This document shows positions 1 through 7,424 of a DNA stretch of 10,553 nucleotides, one piece after another (the stretch's first letter is position 1; each line of letters opens with the position of its first letter). The position numbers and the translations under genes are program-made. This stretch comes from Myxococcaceae bacterium (GTDB lineage: Bacteria > Myxococcota > Myxococcia > Myxococcales > Myxococcaceae). The stretch is taken from contig JAGSPQ010000029.1 in NCBI GenBank assembly GCA_018262385.1, positions 1 to 10,553 on the forward strand. Reading direction: 5' to 3'. The notes under the pieces were generated by a model. It was not told the origin of the DNA and did not search any database. It worked only from the letters and a program-made list of their open reading frames with translations.

Positions 1-1742
1 CCTTCCCCGCGGGCGATCCGCTGCAGCCGCGCCTCCCACTCGCCGGTCATCGCCGCGCTCTTCACCTCCGGGTCGACCACCGCGATCAGCCCCACCCCCC
101 GCTCGGTCGCCTGCAGCGCCTTCCCGTCGCGCACCACGTAGCCGCGGGCGAGCAGCGTCTCGATGATGCTCGCGCGGGTGGCCGGCGTTCCCAGCCCGCT
201 GTCTTTCATCGCCTCCGACAGCTCCTTCTCGTCGAGCGTCTTCCCCGCCGTCTCCATCGCGGTGAGCAGCGTCGCGTCGTTGAGCCGCGGCGGCGGCCGG
301 GTCCGCTTCGGCACCGCCTTCGCCTCGAGCACCCGCTGCGGCTGATCCCGCTCGAGCCCCGAGGGCAGCAGCGCGTCGTCGCTCTCGCCCGGCGGCCGCG
401 CCTCGCCGACGTCGAGCACCTTCCAGCCCAGCGCCTCGATCGCAGTGCCGTGGCTGCGGTACCCGTCGACCTGCGCGCCCTGGTGCACCTGGGTCACCAC
501 CACCGTCGCCGCCCAGACGAAGTCCGGGTGCCACGCCTGGAGCAGCCGCCGGCAGACCAGCCCGTACACCTTCTGCTCCGCGTCGCTCAGCGACCGCCCC
601 GCCGCCGAGACCGCGGTGGGGATGATCGCGTGGTGGTCGCTGACCTTCGCGTCGTCGACGAAGCGCCGCGACAGCGGCCGCGTCCCGGTGCCTTCCGCCA
701 GGTGCGCCTCGAACGGCGGGCGAATCGCCTCCACCACCGCGCCGAGCGTGCCCGCGACCTCGCTCGACAGGTGCCGGCTGTCGGTGCGCGGGTAGCTGAG
801 CAGCTTGTGCTTCCCGTAGAGCGCCTGGGCGACCTCGAGCGTGCGCTGGGCCGAGAACCCGTAGAGCCGGTTGCAGTGCCGCTGCAGTTCGGTGAGGTCG
901 TACAGCAGCGGCGGCGGCAGCTTCTTCGTCTGGGAAGTCACCGACGCGATCCGCGCCTGCCCCTGGAGCGCGCGCTCGACGATCGCCTTCGCTTCCTCGC
1001 CCGACGCGGGCAGGCGGGTCGGATGCGCGCCGTCTGAAGGGCGGAACCAGGTGCCGCGGTAGGAGGTGCCCTCGCGCGGCGAGAACGTGGCCACCACCTC
1101 GAGGTAGTCCTCGGGGACGAAGTCGCGAATCGCCAGTTCCCGCTCGACCAGCATCGCCAGCGTCGGGGTCTGCACCCGCCCGACCGACAGCGCCCCGTCG
1201 AGCGCGAGCCCGTACGCGCGCGAGAGGTTCATCCCCACCAGCCAGTCGGCGCGGCTGCGGCCGAGCGCGGCGTCGGCGAGCCGATCGAACTCCGAGGCGG
1301 GCCGCAGGCGGCGAAACCCTTCCCGGATCGCGCCGTCGGTGAGCGACGAGATCCACAGCCGTCGCACCGGCCGGCGACAGCCCGCGGCCTCGTAGATCAG
1401 CCGGAAGATCAGCTCGCCCTCGCGGCCGGCATCGGTGGCGCAGATCACCGACTCGACCTGCGGATCCGTCAGCACCCGCCGCACCACCTCGAACTGCGAG
1501 CGGGTCGAGTCGAGCACCGTCAGCGGCCAGCGCTCGGGGAGCATCGGCAGATCCTCGCGGCGCCAGCGCCTCCACTCGGGGCGAATGCCCTCGGGCTCGG
1601 CGAGGCCGACCAGGTGCCCGATCGCCCAGGTCACCACGTAGCCGTTGCCGCTCAGCGTCCCGTCCCCGCGCCGGGTCGCGCCGAGCACGGCCGCCAGATC
1701 GCGGCCGACGGACGGTTTCTCTGCGACGACGGCGATGGTCAT
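1..1742 (-). CDS. topB: DNA topoisomerase III (type IA), 3' end cut by window edge
   Basis: Type IA topoisomerases cut one DNA strand through a tyrosine linkage, pass the other strand and reseal; topoisomerase III mainly decatenates DNA at replication and recombination intermediates. The 580 visible residues begin with the Toprim start MTIAVVAEKPSVG (acidic Glu8), then the Toprim motif ATDAGREGE (about 102-110), ADWLVGMNLSRAYG (165-178), the family signature LSVGRVQTPTL (185-195), the active-site segment LSYPRTDSR with predicted catalytic Tyr317, SDHHAIIPT (368-376) and GLGTPATRASIIE (516-528). That order and spacing are typical of TopB. The ATG at 1740-1742 is the only sensible start, because an in-frame stop lies eight codons upstream (1764-1766). 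No strong ribosome site precedes it. The remaining C-terminal part, perhaps with zinc fingers, lies outside the window. It is transcribed away from the lipoprotein pair. Confidence 0.96.
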   Translation of the reverse strand, partial: MTIAVVAEKPSVGRDLAAVLGATRRGDGTLSGNGYVVTWAIGHLVGLAEPEGIRPEWRRWRREDLPMLPERWPLTVLDSTRSQFEVVRRVLTDPQVESVICATDAGREGELIFRLIYEAAGCRRPVRRLWISSLTDGAIREGFRRLRPASEFDRLADAALGRSRADWLVGMNLSRAYGLALDGALSVGRVQTPTLAMLVERELAIRDFVPEDYLEVVATFSPREGTSYRGTWFRPSDGAHPTRLPASGEEAKAIVERALQGQARIASVTSQTKKLPPPLLYDLTELQRHCNRLYGFSAQRTLEVAQALYGKHKLLSYPRTDSRHLSSEVAGTLGAVVEAIRPPFEAHLAEGTGTRPLSRRFVDDAKVSDHHAIIPTAVSAAGRSLSDAEQKVYGLVCRRLLQAWHPDFVWAATVVVTQVHQGAQVDGYRSHGTAIEALGWKVLDVGEARPPGESDDALLPSGLERDQPQRVLEAKAVPKRTRPPPRLNDATLLTAMETAGKTLDEKELSEAMKDSGLGTPATRASIIETLLARGYVVRDGKALQATERGVGLIAVVDPEVKSAAMTGEWEARLQRIARGE

Positions 1743-1754
1743 TGGCGCGAGGAC

Positions 1755-1780
1755 AGGTGTACCTCACTGGGGTGACACCT
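1755..1780. promoter_or_regulatory. Inverted repeat in the topB / lipoprotein divergent gap
   Basis: The perfect six-base arms AGGTGT (1755-1760) and ACACCT (1775-1780) are separated by 14 bases. The dyad lies just upstream of the topB start inside a 105-bp divergent intergenic region. It could be an operator or a small hairpin in the topB leader. Six-base arms arise by chance fairly often in GC-rich DNA, so this is only a candidate site. Confidence 0.25.
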
Positions 1781-1797
1781 TCATCGCCGCCGCACGG

Positions 1798-1827
1798 CTG
1801 ACGACCGCGGGCCCCGGGAGGTATGAA
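1798..1827 (+). promoter_or_regulatory. Possible sigma70-like promoter for the lipoprotein pair
   Basis: CTGACG (1798-1803) resembles a -35 box and TATGAA (1822-1827) a -10 box, each matching the consensus at four of six bases, with an 18-bp spacer. A transcript from here would begin about 14 bases before the ATG at 1848, giving a nearly leaderless message. That would fit the lack of a usable ribosome site next to that ATG. This is weak pattern evidence. Confidence 0.22.
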
Positions 1828-1847
1828 GCCGGTGGCTCCCCCGACCC

Positions 1848-2567
1848 ATGAACCTCCGCTTTGCCCTCTCCATTCTGATCGTCGCGGCGTGCGATCCCCC
1901 GAAGCTTCCCCCCCAGCAAACGCCGCTCACCGGAACGTTGGTGCGCGATTGCTCCGGAGCTGCGCTTGCGGGGGTCGAGGTCATCGCGGCGCAGCTTCCG
2001 GTGAAATATGGCCGCCCGCTGATGAGCGACCTCCCCTACCGCGAGCTGCGCCGGGCGACCACCGACTCGGCCGGGAAGTTCGTGATCGAGTTCGATTCGT
2101 CCCAGGTCACCGGGCAGCAGAGCGTGAGCGCGGTGAGGGCGGACGGAGGGGTGGCAGTGTTGATCTCGGGGCCGCTGGGAACCGCGCCGCAGTACGACCC
2201 TCCCTTCGATCACCACGACCTGGGGCGCCTGTTGCTCGACGGCCAGGACTCCGCGGTCCGCCTCGAGCTCAAGCGGGACACCGGGTTTCCCCCTGGAAGC
2301 AGTGTGAACCTCGCTTTCTCGGGCGGCGACGAGCTGGTGGTGGAGACGATCTCGAGCCCGGACGCCGGCGTGGTCCTCGAGCGCAACTTTCGACTCATCA
2401 CCAAGGTGCGCTGGGCTCAGGACTCCGGAATTCCGGACGACGCGTTTCAACTTTTCGTGCGAGCCACGCTGGTCGATGCCGCCCAGAGAGTGCTTCAGTC
2501 GACCAGCCAGACCGCCCGCTACTCAGAGTGCCAGACCCAGCCCCAGACGATCGTGTTGCAGTTCTGA
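1848..2567 (+). CDS. Predicted lipoprotein with carboxypeptidase-regulatory-like domain
   Basis: This 239-residue protein has a very short lipoprotein signal: MNLR, a hydrophobic stretch, then the lipobox VAAC with the lipidated Cys at residue 15. Asp follows the Cys; in E. coli that favours inner-membrane retention, but the rule is unreliable in myxobacteria. Residues about 27-105 resemble the carboxypeptidase-regulatory/transthyretin-like beta-sandwich: LTGTLVRDCSGAALAGVEV, then a TDSAGKFVIEF turn-and-strand. Residues 105-239 are also beta-rich and unassigned. Cys35 and Cys228 could form a disulfide. An in-frame stop at 1824-1826 leaves ATG 1848 as the first possible start; its ribosome site is poor, and the good GGGAGG at 1816-1821 sits too far upstream. 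The next gene, also a lipoprotein, begins 47 bp downstream, so the two are probably co-transcribed. Such domains often bind or scaffold surface material; no enzyme motif is seen. Confidence 0.8.
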   Translation: MNLRFALSILIVAACDPPKLPPQQTPLTGTLVRDCSGAALAGVEVIAAQLPVKYGRPLMSDLPYRELRRATTDSAGKFVIEFDSSQVTGQQSVSAVRADGGVAVLISGPLGTAPQYDPPFDHHDLGRLLLDGQDSAVRLELKRDTGFPPGSSVNLAFSGGDELVVETISSPDAGVVLERNFRLITKVRWAQDSGIPDDAFQLFVRATLVDAAQRVLQSTSQTARYSECQTQPQTIVLQF

Positions 2568-2600
2568 CGCGCGCGCACTGGCCACCCCGGACATTCCTCC

Positions 2601-2606
2601 AGAGGA
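2601..2606 (+). promoter_or_regulatory. Ribosome binding site fixing the start of the tail-tube lipoprotein
   Basis: AGAGGA lies eight bases before the ATG at 2615. The same reading frame is open back to 1823, so without this site the gene could be called some 260 codons too long. The ribosome site together with the lipoprotein signal just after 2615 settles the start. Confidence 0.7.
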
Positions 2607-2614
2607 TCTTTGAA

Positions 2615-3886
2615 ATGAAAACCATCAACGCGGTCGCGGCGCTTCTGTTCGGAGCGCTGGCGGCCTGTGTGCAGCCGACGCCGCCATGCGAGTGCCCGGA
2701 AAGGGACGCGGGCGCGCAGTGCGGCACCGACGCGGGGCCAGTCGACGCGGGGGCCGATGGGGGCTCGACCGCGCAGGACGCGCCGTACTCGCTTCGCTAC
2801 GAGCTGCAGCTGGACACCGCGGATGCGTCGGTGACGCTCGCGGCGCTCCCGACCGTCTGGCAGTTCCGCGGCGCGAGCGGCCTCGAGCCCTACGACCACG
2901 CGCTGCCCTTCGACGTGAAGGGCGGACCCGATGGCGGCCGGGCCCGCGGCGAAGGGTGGACGGAGCTGCACCTGGTGGGCTCCGACGGCCCCGGCTTCGC
3001 GGCCCTTCGCCAGTGGGGCGCGGAGCTCAGCAAGGTCGCCGTCTGCGCTGACGACGGCACGCCCTGCGACGGCGAGCAGCGCTGGAAGCAGGGGGCGCCG
3101 CCGTTCCTGCTCACGGGCCGGGTGCTGGTGCGGACCCTCGACAGCGAAGTCGTGCTCGGCAAGTACACCTTCCACGAGGCGTGGCCCGTCAGCCGGCTGG
3201 GCGTCGAGACCGGCGACGGAGGGGTCGCCCAGGTGGTGTCCCTCACCCTCGCCACCCGAATGGGCACGCTCGAGTACAACGTCGACCATCCGCTGATCGC
3301 CGGGCTGAAGAGCGCCTACCCCACCGGCCGGTTCGACCCGGCGCAGCTGGACCTGACCGGCAGCGATCTGCGCCTGGGTCGGCCGGAAGGGCTCGGTTCG
3401 ATGGAAGCCTCGCTGGACGAAGCCTGGGCCGCTCCCTCGCTGCGTGCGGTGAAGAAGGTGCACGCGCACAACGGGGACTACCTGCCAGCGCACAACTTCA
3501 AGCTCGAGATCGACGGAGTGATCTCCGGAGGCTTCAAAGAGGTCACCGGGCTCGAGCCCGAGCTGGAGGTGATCGAGTACAAGGACAGCCTCGACGCCAT
3601 CGTCCACAAGCGCCCCGGCAGGGCGAAGTTCAAGAACCTGGTCTTGAAGCGCGGCCAGGATCCGGGGCGGGTGCTGAAAGGCAACTTCAACAGCTTCCCG
3701 CGGGGCGCGAAGCCGCGAAGGTCCGGCGCGGTGATCTCCCTGGATCGCAACGGGCAGCAGGTCCTTCGCTACAACTTCTTCGAGGCCTGGCCGTGCCGGT
3801 GGAAGGCCCCGGAGCTCAATTCGAACAGCGACACCTTCATCGTCGAGGAGCTCGAGCTCGCGGTGGACTACATCGAGCGGGGCTGA
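2615..3886 (+). CDS. Lipoprotein with phage tail-tube (T4 gp19-like) domain, probably duplicated
   Basis: This 423-residue predicted lipoprotein has a hydrophobic N-terminus ending in the lipobox LAAC, with the lipidated Cys at residue 18. A Cys/Pro and Asp-Ala-Gly-rich linker (about 21-55) of the kind common in myxobacterial lipoproteins follows. Residues about 292-423 match the T4 gp19-like tail-tube family used in phage tails and extracellular contractile injection systems: NFKLEIDGVISGGFKEVTGL (294-313), EVIEYKD (318-324), KRPGRAKFKNLVLKRG (332-347), YNFFEAWPCRW (386-396) and a closing EELELAVDYIERG. Residues about 58-221 repeat the layout in weaker form: FRGASGLEP (84-92) against FKEVTGLEP (307-315), and YTFHEAWP (184-191) against YNFFEAWP (386-393). 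This suggests an ancient tandem duplication. Tail tubes normally lack signal peptides and form hexameric rings; here the fold would be lipid-anchored outside the cytoplasm. No other tail gene is nearby. The fold call is strong; the cellular role is unknown. Confidence 0.85.
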   Translation: MKTINAVAALLFGALAACVQPTPPCECPERDAGAQCGTDAGPVDAGADGGSTAQDAPYSLRYELQLDTADASVTLAALPTVWQFRGASGLEPYDHALPFDVKGGPDGGRARGEGWTELHLVGSDGPGFAALRQWGAELSKVAVCADDGTPCDGEQRWKQGAPPFLLTGRVLVRTLDSEVVLGKYTFHEAWPVSRLGVETGDGGVAQVVSLTLATRMGTLEYNVDHPLIAGLKSAYPTGRFDPAQLDLTGSDLRLGRPEGLGSMEASLDEAWAAPSLRAVKKVHAHNGDYLPAHNFKLEIDGVISGGFKEVTGLEPELEVIEYKDSLDAIVHKRPGRAKFKNLVLKRGQDPGRVLKGNFNSFPRGAKPRRSGAVISLDRNGQQVLRYNFFEAWPCRWKAPELNSNSDTFIVEELELAVDYIERG

Positions 3887-3906
3887 GCGGGACCCCGGCC
3901 CTCAGC
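3882..3906. terminator. Possible bidirectional terminator between convergent genes
   Basis: GCTGAG (3882-3887) and CTCAGC (3901-3906) form a six-base inverted repeat around a GC-rich 13-base loop. The stop codons of both converging genes (TGA at 3884-3886 on plus, TGA at 3902-3904 on minus) lie inside the arms. No T-run follows on either side, so this is not a textbook intrinsic terminator. Its position in a 15-bp convergent gap is the main support. Confidence 0.3.
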
Positions 3907-4888
3907 GCGTCAACACCGCCGGCGGCGGGCGGCCGTGCTGGTCGAGCCATTCGAGCAGCGCCTTGATGCTTCCGGTCGCCAGCGCCATCGAGGTGTCCGC
4001 CGCCCCGTAATAGAGGTTGATCGTGTCCCCGTCCGCCCCGATGGTGAAGCCGCAGGGGAAGGCGACGTTGTCCACGTCCCCGGTTTTTTCGTACTCGGTC
4101 TGGGGCGCGAAGATCCACTCATCGCCCCGCAGCAGGCAGACCTCGGGCTTGTCGAGCGCGAACAGCGCCAGCCCCAGCCGGTAGAGCGAGCCGGCGCAGG
4201 TGTTCCGCACCCCGTGGTACAGCATCAGCCAGCCCCTCGGCGTCTCGATCAGCGGCGGAGAGAGCCCGATCTTGTTCGCGTCCCACCAGGAGCCCTTGCG
4301 CGCCCGCAGCATCATCTTGTGCTGGCCCCAGTTTTCGAGATCGGGGGAATACGAGATCCAGATGTGGGCGCCGTGATCGTTCACCGGCCGATGGATCATC
4401 GCGAAGTTGCCGTCGATCTTGTGCGGGAGCAGCGCCGCATCCTTGTCGTCGGGCTGCATCACCAGCCCCTTGCGCTCGAAGGTCTTGAAGTCCTTCGTCA
4501 GGGCCAGCGAGACGCCGGGGCCGGAGGTGCTGAAGGCGGTGTAGGCGATCGCGTACTGGCCCAGATCCGAAAGCCAGGTGATCCGCGGATCCTCGATTCC
4601 CCAGATCTCTTCGGGGTGATTCACCGGGTCGGGCGCGAGGGTCGGCTGGGCGTCGATGATCCACTCGTCGATCCCGTTCTTCGAGCGCGCCGCGGTCAGG
4701 TGCGACTGGCCGGTGCGATCTTCGACCCGCACCAGCAGCAGCGTGGTGCCGTCCTCCAGCCGGGTGGCGCCGGCGTTGAAGACGGTGTGGGCGGGGTACG
4801 GCCACATCTCGGCAGTGAGAATCGGGTTGCCGAGGTGGCGCTTGAAGAGCGTCTCGTAGCTGCGGCGAATCGGAGGGGTCGGGCTCAT
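3902..4888 (-). CDS. GH130 family beta-mannoside phosphorylase or mannosidase
   Basis: GH130 enzymes have a five-bladed beta-propeller and split beta-linked mannosides, most by phosphorolysis that releases mannose 1-phosphate, some by hydrolysis. The 328 residues carry the family landmarks in order: NPIL (21-24), a VFNAGATRL strand (36-44), LLLVRVEDR (50-58), the active-site segment GIEDPRIT with predicted catalytic acid Asp100, a YHGVR strand, and YYGAADT near the C-terminus. Length is normal. With no signal peptide it should act in the cytoplasm. Its ATG overlaps the stop of the upstream glycosyltransferase gene (ATGA at 4885-4888), so the two are probably translationally coupled and share a substrate. 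Linkage specificity, and whether phosphate or water is the attacking group, cannot be told from motifs alone. Confidence 0.92.
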   Translation of the reverse strand: MSPTPPIRRSYETLFKRHLGNPILTAEMWPYPAHTVFNAGATRLEDGTTLLLVRVEDRTGQSHLTAARSKNGIDEWIIDAQPTLAPDPVNHPEEIWGIEDPRITWLSDLGQYAIAYTAFSTSGPGVSLALTKDFKTFERKGLVMQPDDKDAALLPHKIDGNFAMIHRPVNDHGAHIWISYSPDLENWGQHKMMLRARKGSWWDANKIGLSPPLIETPRGWLMLYHGVRNTCAGSLYRLGLALFALDKPEVCLLRGDEWIFAPQTEYEKTGDVDNVAFPCGFTIGADGDTINLYYGAADTSMALATGSIKALLEWLDQHGRPPPAVLTR

Positions 4889-7275
4889 CGGGTCATCCCG
4901 GCCCCGTTCGGAGGCGCAGTAGGGCGGTGGGGCCAGACGATGCTGGCAGAGACGTGGCTCGGAGCGCTGCTGCCAAGGACGGCCCCCGCCCCCGCGTGGG
5001 CGGCGCGCAGCTCCTGCAGGGTGAGCAGGAACGAGAGCGTCGACTCGGCGCCCTGGTTCTGATTCACCCGATCCGCGTGGAGCCCATCGCGGCAGCCGCC
5101 GGTGCGCGCGTCATAGAGGGGTTGCTGCAGGTGGTTCTGGCCGAAGAACCAGCCGAACGCCTTGCGCGCCCGCTGCCACCAACGCGCATCGCCGCTGATC
5201 CGCAGCGCGTCGAGGCAGGCGGAGACCATCGCGCACGCCTCGACCGGTTGCTGGTCGTGCCTGGCCATCGCCTCGCCCCGTCGGAAGAAGCCGTTGGAGC
5301 CCACCGGCGCGAAGTAGCCGCCGGCGGTGGTCTGCACCTCGGCCAGCCACTCGAGCGAGCGCAAGCCCGCAGCGGTCATCTCGTCGTTCGCCAGCGCGCC
5401 GCCAGAGACGATCAGCGCCTGCGACAGCCGCGGGTTCGAGTAGGTCAGCTGGTCCTCGAACCAGGGCCAGCTGGGGCCCTGGGTGTCCCGGTAGAGCACC
5501 AGCAGCCGATCGGCGAGCTGGGCGCGGGTCGCCTCGACGGTGGTGTCGCCCTTGAAGGCGCGCAGGTACTCGCTGATTCCCAGCAGGGCGTAGGCCCAGG
5601 CGCGCGGGCTGCTGAAGGCCGAGACCGGGGGCAGCGCCGCGTGGAACAGATCTCCGGCCAGGCTCTGCCGCCCGGGGTCGGTCGATCGGCCAATGACCGC
5701 GCCGAGCGCCCACAGCGCCCGGCCCTGGCTGTCCTCGGAGCCGATCCGCTCGTTCCAGCCGCGGTTGTAGGTCATGAAGTTGCGAAACCGCCCGCTGGCC
5801 CGATCGAACCCATGGCTGACGAAGGCCAGGTACCGCGAGGCGAGCGCGCGCACCGACTTGCCGTCGAGCTCTCCGGCGTCTTCGATCAACGCCATCAGCA
5901 GCAGCGCCCGGGCGTTGTCGTCGAGGCAGTAGCCCTCGCTGTAGCGCGGGACGCTGAAGAAGGCGTGCTGGAGGATCCCGGTGTCGTCGGTCATCAGCCG
6001 CAGATGCTCGAGGTTGAGCTCCGGCAGATCGCCCGATCGGGTCGCGAGGGTCTTCGCCTGGAAGCGGGTCCTCAGCCGCGCGGCCTGATCGACCCGCGCC
6101 CGCTCGAAGCTCTTCACATATTGGTGAGCGACCGCCGGCCACCGCATCGCCTTTCCCCAGGCCGCGGCGCGCTGTCGCATCGCCAGCCGCCGGGGCTCGT
6201 CGCCGAGCAGGCCGATCACTTCCTGCGCGATCGCCGCCGGATCTCTCGCGGGGACCAGGATCCCGCGGCCGTCGGCGAGCAGCTCGGTGGCGTAGACGTA
6301 GGGGGTGGAGATCACCGCTTTGCCAGAGCCGATCGCATAGGCCAGGGTCCCGGAAGTGATCTGCTCGGCGTTCAGGTACGGGGTGATGTAGATGTCGGCC
6401 GCGCCGAGAAAGTCGGTCAGCTCGTCGATGCTGACGAACCGGTTGTGGAAGATCACGTTCGAGTCGACGCCCAGCTCCTGGGCCCGGCTCTCGAGCTGCA
6501 GCCGGTAGGTGTCGCCGTGGCGCAGCACGTGGGGGTGGGTGGCGCCGAGCACCACGTAGACGGTGTCGGGGAACTTCTCGAGAATCGCGGGCAGCGCCTC
6601 GATCGCGTACTCGATTCCCTTGTCGGGGGAGAGCAGGCCGAAGGTGAGGATCACCGACTTGCCGTGAACTCCCAGCCGATCCTTGCTGTCGCTCTCGAAC
6701 GGCACGGTCGGAATCCCGTGGGGGATGAGGTCGATCTTCTCCACCGGCACGCCGTGGACCTCGGTCAACAGCTTCGCGCCGTAGGCGCTCATCACCACCA
6801 GCCGCTCGGACAGCCGGGTCAGCTCGTCCATCGAGGCCCGCTGCGCCGGGTCGGGGTTGCGCAGCACGGTGTGGAGGGTGGTGACGATCGGCATCCGCAG
6901 CTCTCGCAGCAGCGACAGCACGTGCGCGCCGGCCTTGCCGCCGAAGATCCCGTATTCGTGCTGAACGCTCAACACGTCGACGGTGTTCACGTTCAGGAAG
7001 TCGGCGGCGCGGCGGTAGGAAGCCAGATCGGCGTCGGCCAGCTGAAAGCGGACCGGGTCGGGGTACTCGTAGCGCTGGTCGCCGTCGTTCATCGCGAGGA
7101 CGAAGCAATCGAGGCCGGTGAACTCGGTCGCGATCGCGTTGCGCAGGTCGGTGGTGAACGTCGCGATGCCGCATTGCCGTGGGGTGTGATTGCCGAGCAT
7201 CGCGATCCGGCGAAAGGGGCCCGCGGGGTTGATGGTGTCGATGGCGAAGTCCTCCAGAGGGGGGCGGCGGTGCAC
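4885..7275 (-). CDS. Two-domain protein: GT-B glycosyltransferase plus C-terminal helical sugar-enzyme-like domain
   Basis: The N-terminal half (about 24-390) is a GT4-like GT-B glycosyltransferase. It shows the glycine-rich opening GNHTPRQCGIATFTTDLR (28-45), QHEYGIFGG (105-113), HGIP (186-189), the C-domain entry FGLLSPDKGIEYA (212-224), and the donor-binding region EQITSGTLAYAIGSGKAV (304-321) followed by ELLADGRGILVP (331-342). The C-terminal half (about 420-755) is helical and looks like an (alpha/alpha)-toroid sugar enzyme: TDDTGILQHA (429-438), GYCLDDNARALLL (448-460) and NQNQGAESTLSFLL (738-751). No signal peptide is seen, so the protein is cytoplasmic. Genes of this shape commonly sit beside GH130 genes, as here, which points to synthesis or remodelling of a mannose-containing oligosaccharide; donor and product are inferred, not shown. 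The start is uncertain: GTG at 7275 has no ribosome site, and the first ATG is residue 26 (7198-7200). Confidence 0.9.
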   Translation of the reverse strand: MHRRPPLEDFAIDTINPAGPFRRIAMLGNHTPRQCGIATFTTDLRNAIATEFTGLDCFVLAMNDGDQRYEYPDPVRFQLADADLASYRRAADFLNVNTVDVLSVQHEYGIFGGKAGAHVLSLLRELRMPIVTTLHTVLRNPDPAQRASMDELTRLSERLVVMSAYGAKLLTEVHGVPVEKIDLIPHGIPTVPFESDSKDRLGVHGKSVILTFGLLSPDKGIEYAIEALPAILEKFPDTVYVVLGATHPHVLRHGDTYRLQLESRAQELGVDSNVIFHNRFVSIDELTDFLGAADIYITPYLNAEQITSGTLAYAIGSGKAVISTPYVYATELLADGRGILVPARDPAAIAQEVIGLLGDEPRRLAMRQRAAAWGKAMRWPAVAHQYVKSFERARVDQAARLRTRFQAKTLATRSGDLPELNLEHLRLMTDDTGILQHAFFSVPRYSEGYCLDDNARALLLMALIEDAGELDGKSVRALASRYLAFVSHGFDRASGRFRNFMTYNRGWNERIGSEDSQGRALWALGAVIGRSTDPGRQSLAGDLFHAALPPVSAFSSPRAWAYALLGISEYLRAFKGDTTVEATRAQLADRLLVLYRDTQGPSWPWFEDQLTYSNPRLSQALIVSGGALANDEMTAAGLRSLEWLAEVQTTAGGYFAPVGSNGFFRRGEAMARHDQQPVEACAMVSACLDALRISGDARWWQRARKAFGWFFGQNHLQQPLYDARTGGCRDGLHADRVNQNQGAESTLSFLLTLQELRAAHAGAGAVLGSSAPSHVSASIVWPHRPTAPPNGAGMTR

Positions 7276-7389
7276 TGATCAGGCCGCGGCCGCTCGCTGC
7301 GCTGCGCTGGGGCTTCCTCCCCGGCCAGGTGTGCGCCCGCGCGCGGATGAGGCGAATTGCCACACTCCGCACCGCGGCTGCACGGGAGC

Positions 7390-7400
7390 GCCACGGTGGC
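7390..7400. repeat. Short palindrome GCCAC-G-GTGGC before the 54-residue gene
   Basis: Five-base arms flank a single base in the 149-bp divergent gap between the glycosyltransferase gene and the small gene starting at 7425. It could be an operator half-site pair. The arms are short and the background GC-rich, so chance is a real alternative. Confidence 0.18.
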
Positions 7401-7424
7401 ACGGCCCCTGCTCACGGGGTGAGG

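Noticed and set aside
450..1037. 195-codon plus-strand frame within the topoisomerase region
   Set aside because: It is Arg-rich shadow sequence; the minus strand contains ordered topoisomerase III motifs through the same bases.
1823..2614. Upstream in-frame extension of the tail-tube lipoprotein, opening at an ATG behind GGGAGG
   Set aside because: It overlaps the convincing beta-sandwich lipoprotein in another frame, its product is low-complexity Arg/Pro/Ala, and the lipoprotein signal and ribosome site at 2601-2615 mark the real start.
2615..3886. Prophage or contractile injection gene cluster
   Set aside because: No sheath, baseplate, spike, AAA ATPase, integrase or lysis gene lies on either side; the tube-fold protein stands alone with a lipoprotein signal.
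4927..7278. 783-codon open frame on the plus strand opposite the glycosyltransferase gene
   Set aside because: The product is a Gly/Arg/Val/Gln/His-rich mirror typical of antisense frames in high-GC DNA; the minus strand carries the recognisable enzyme.
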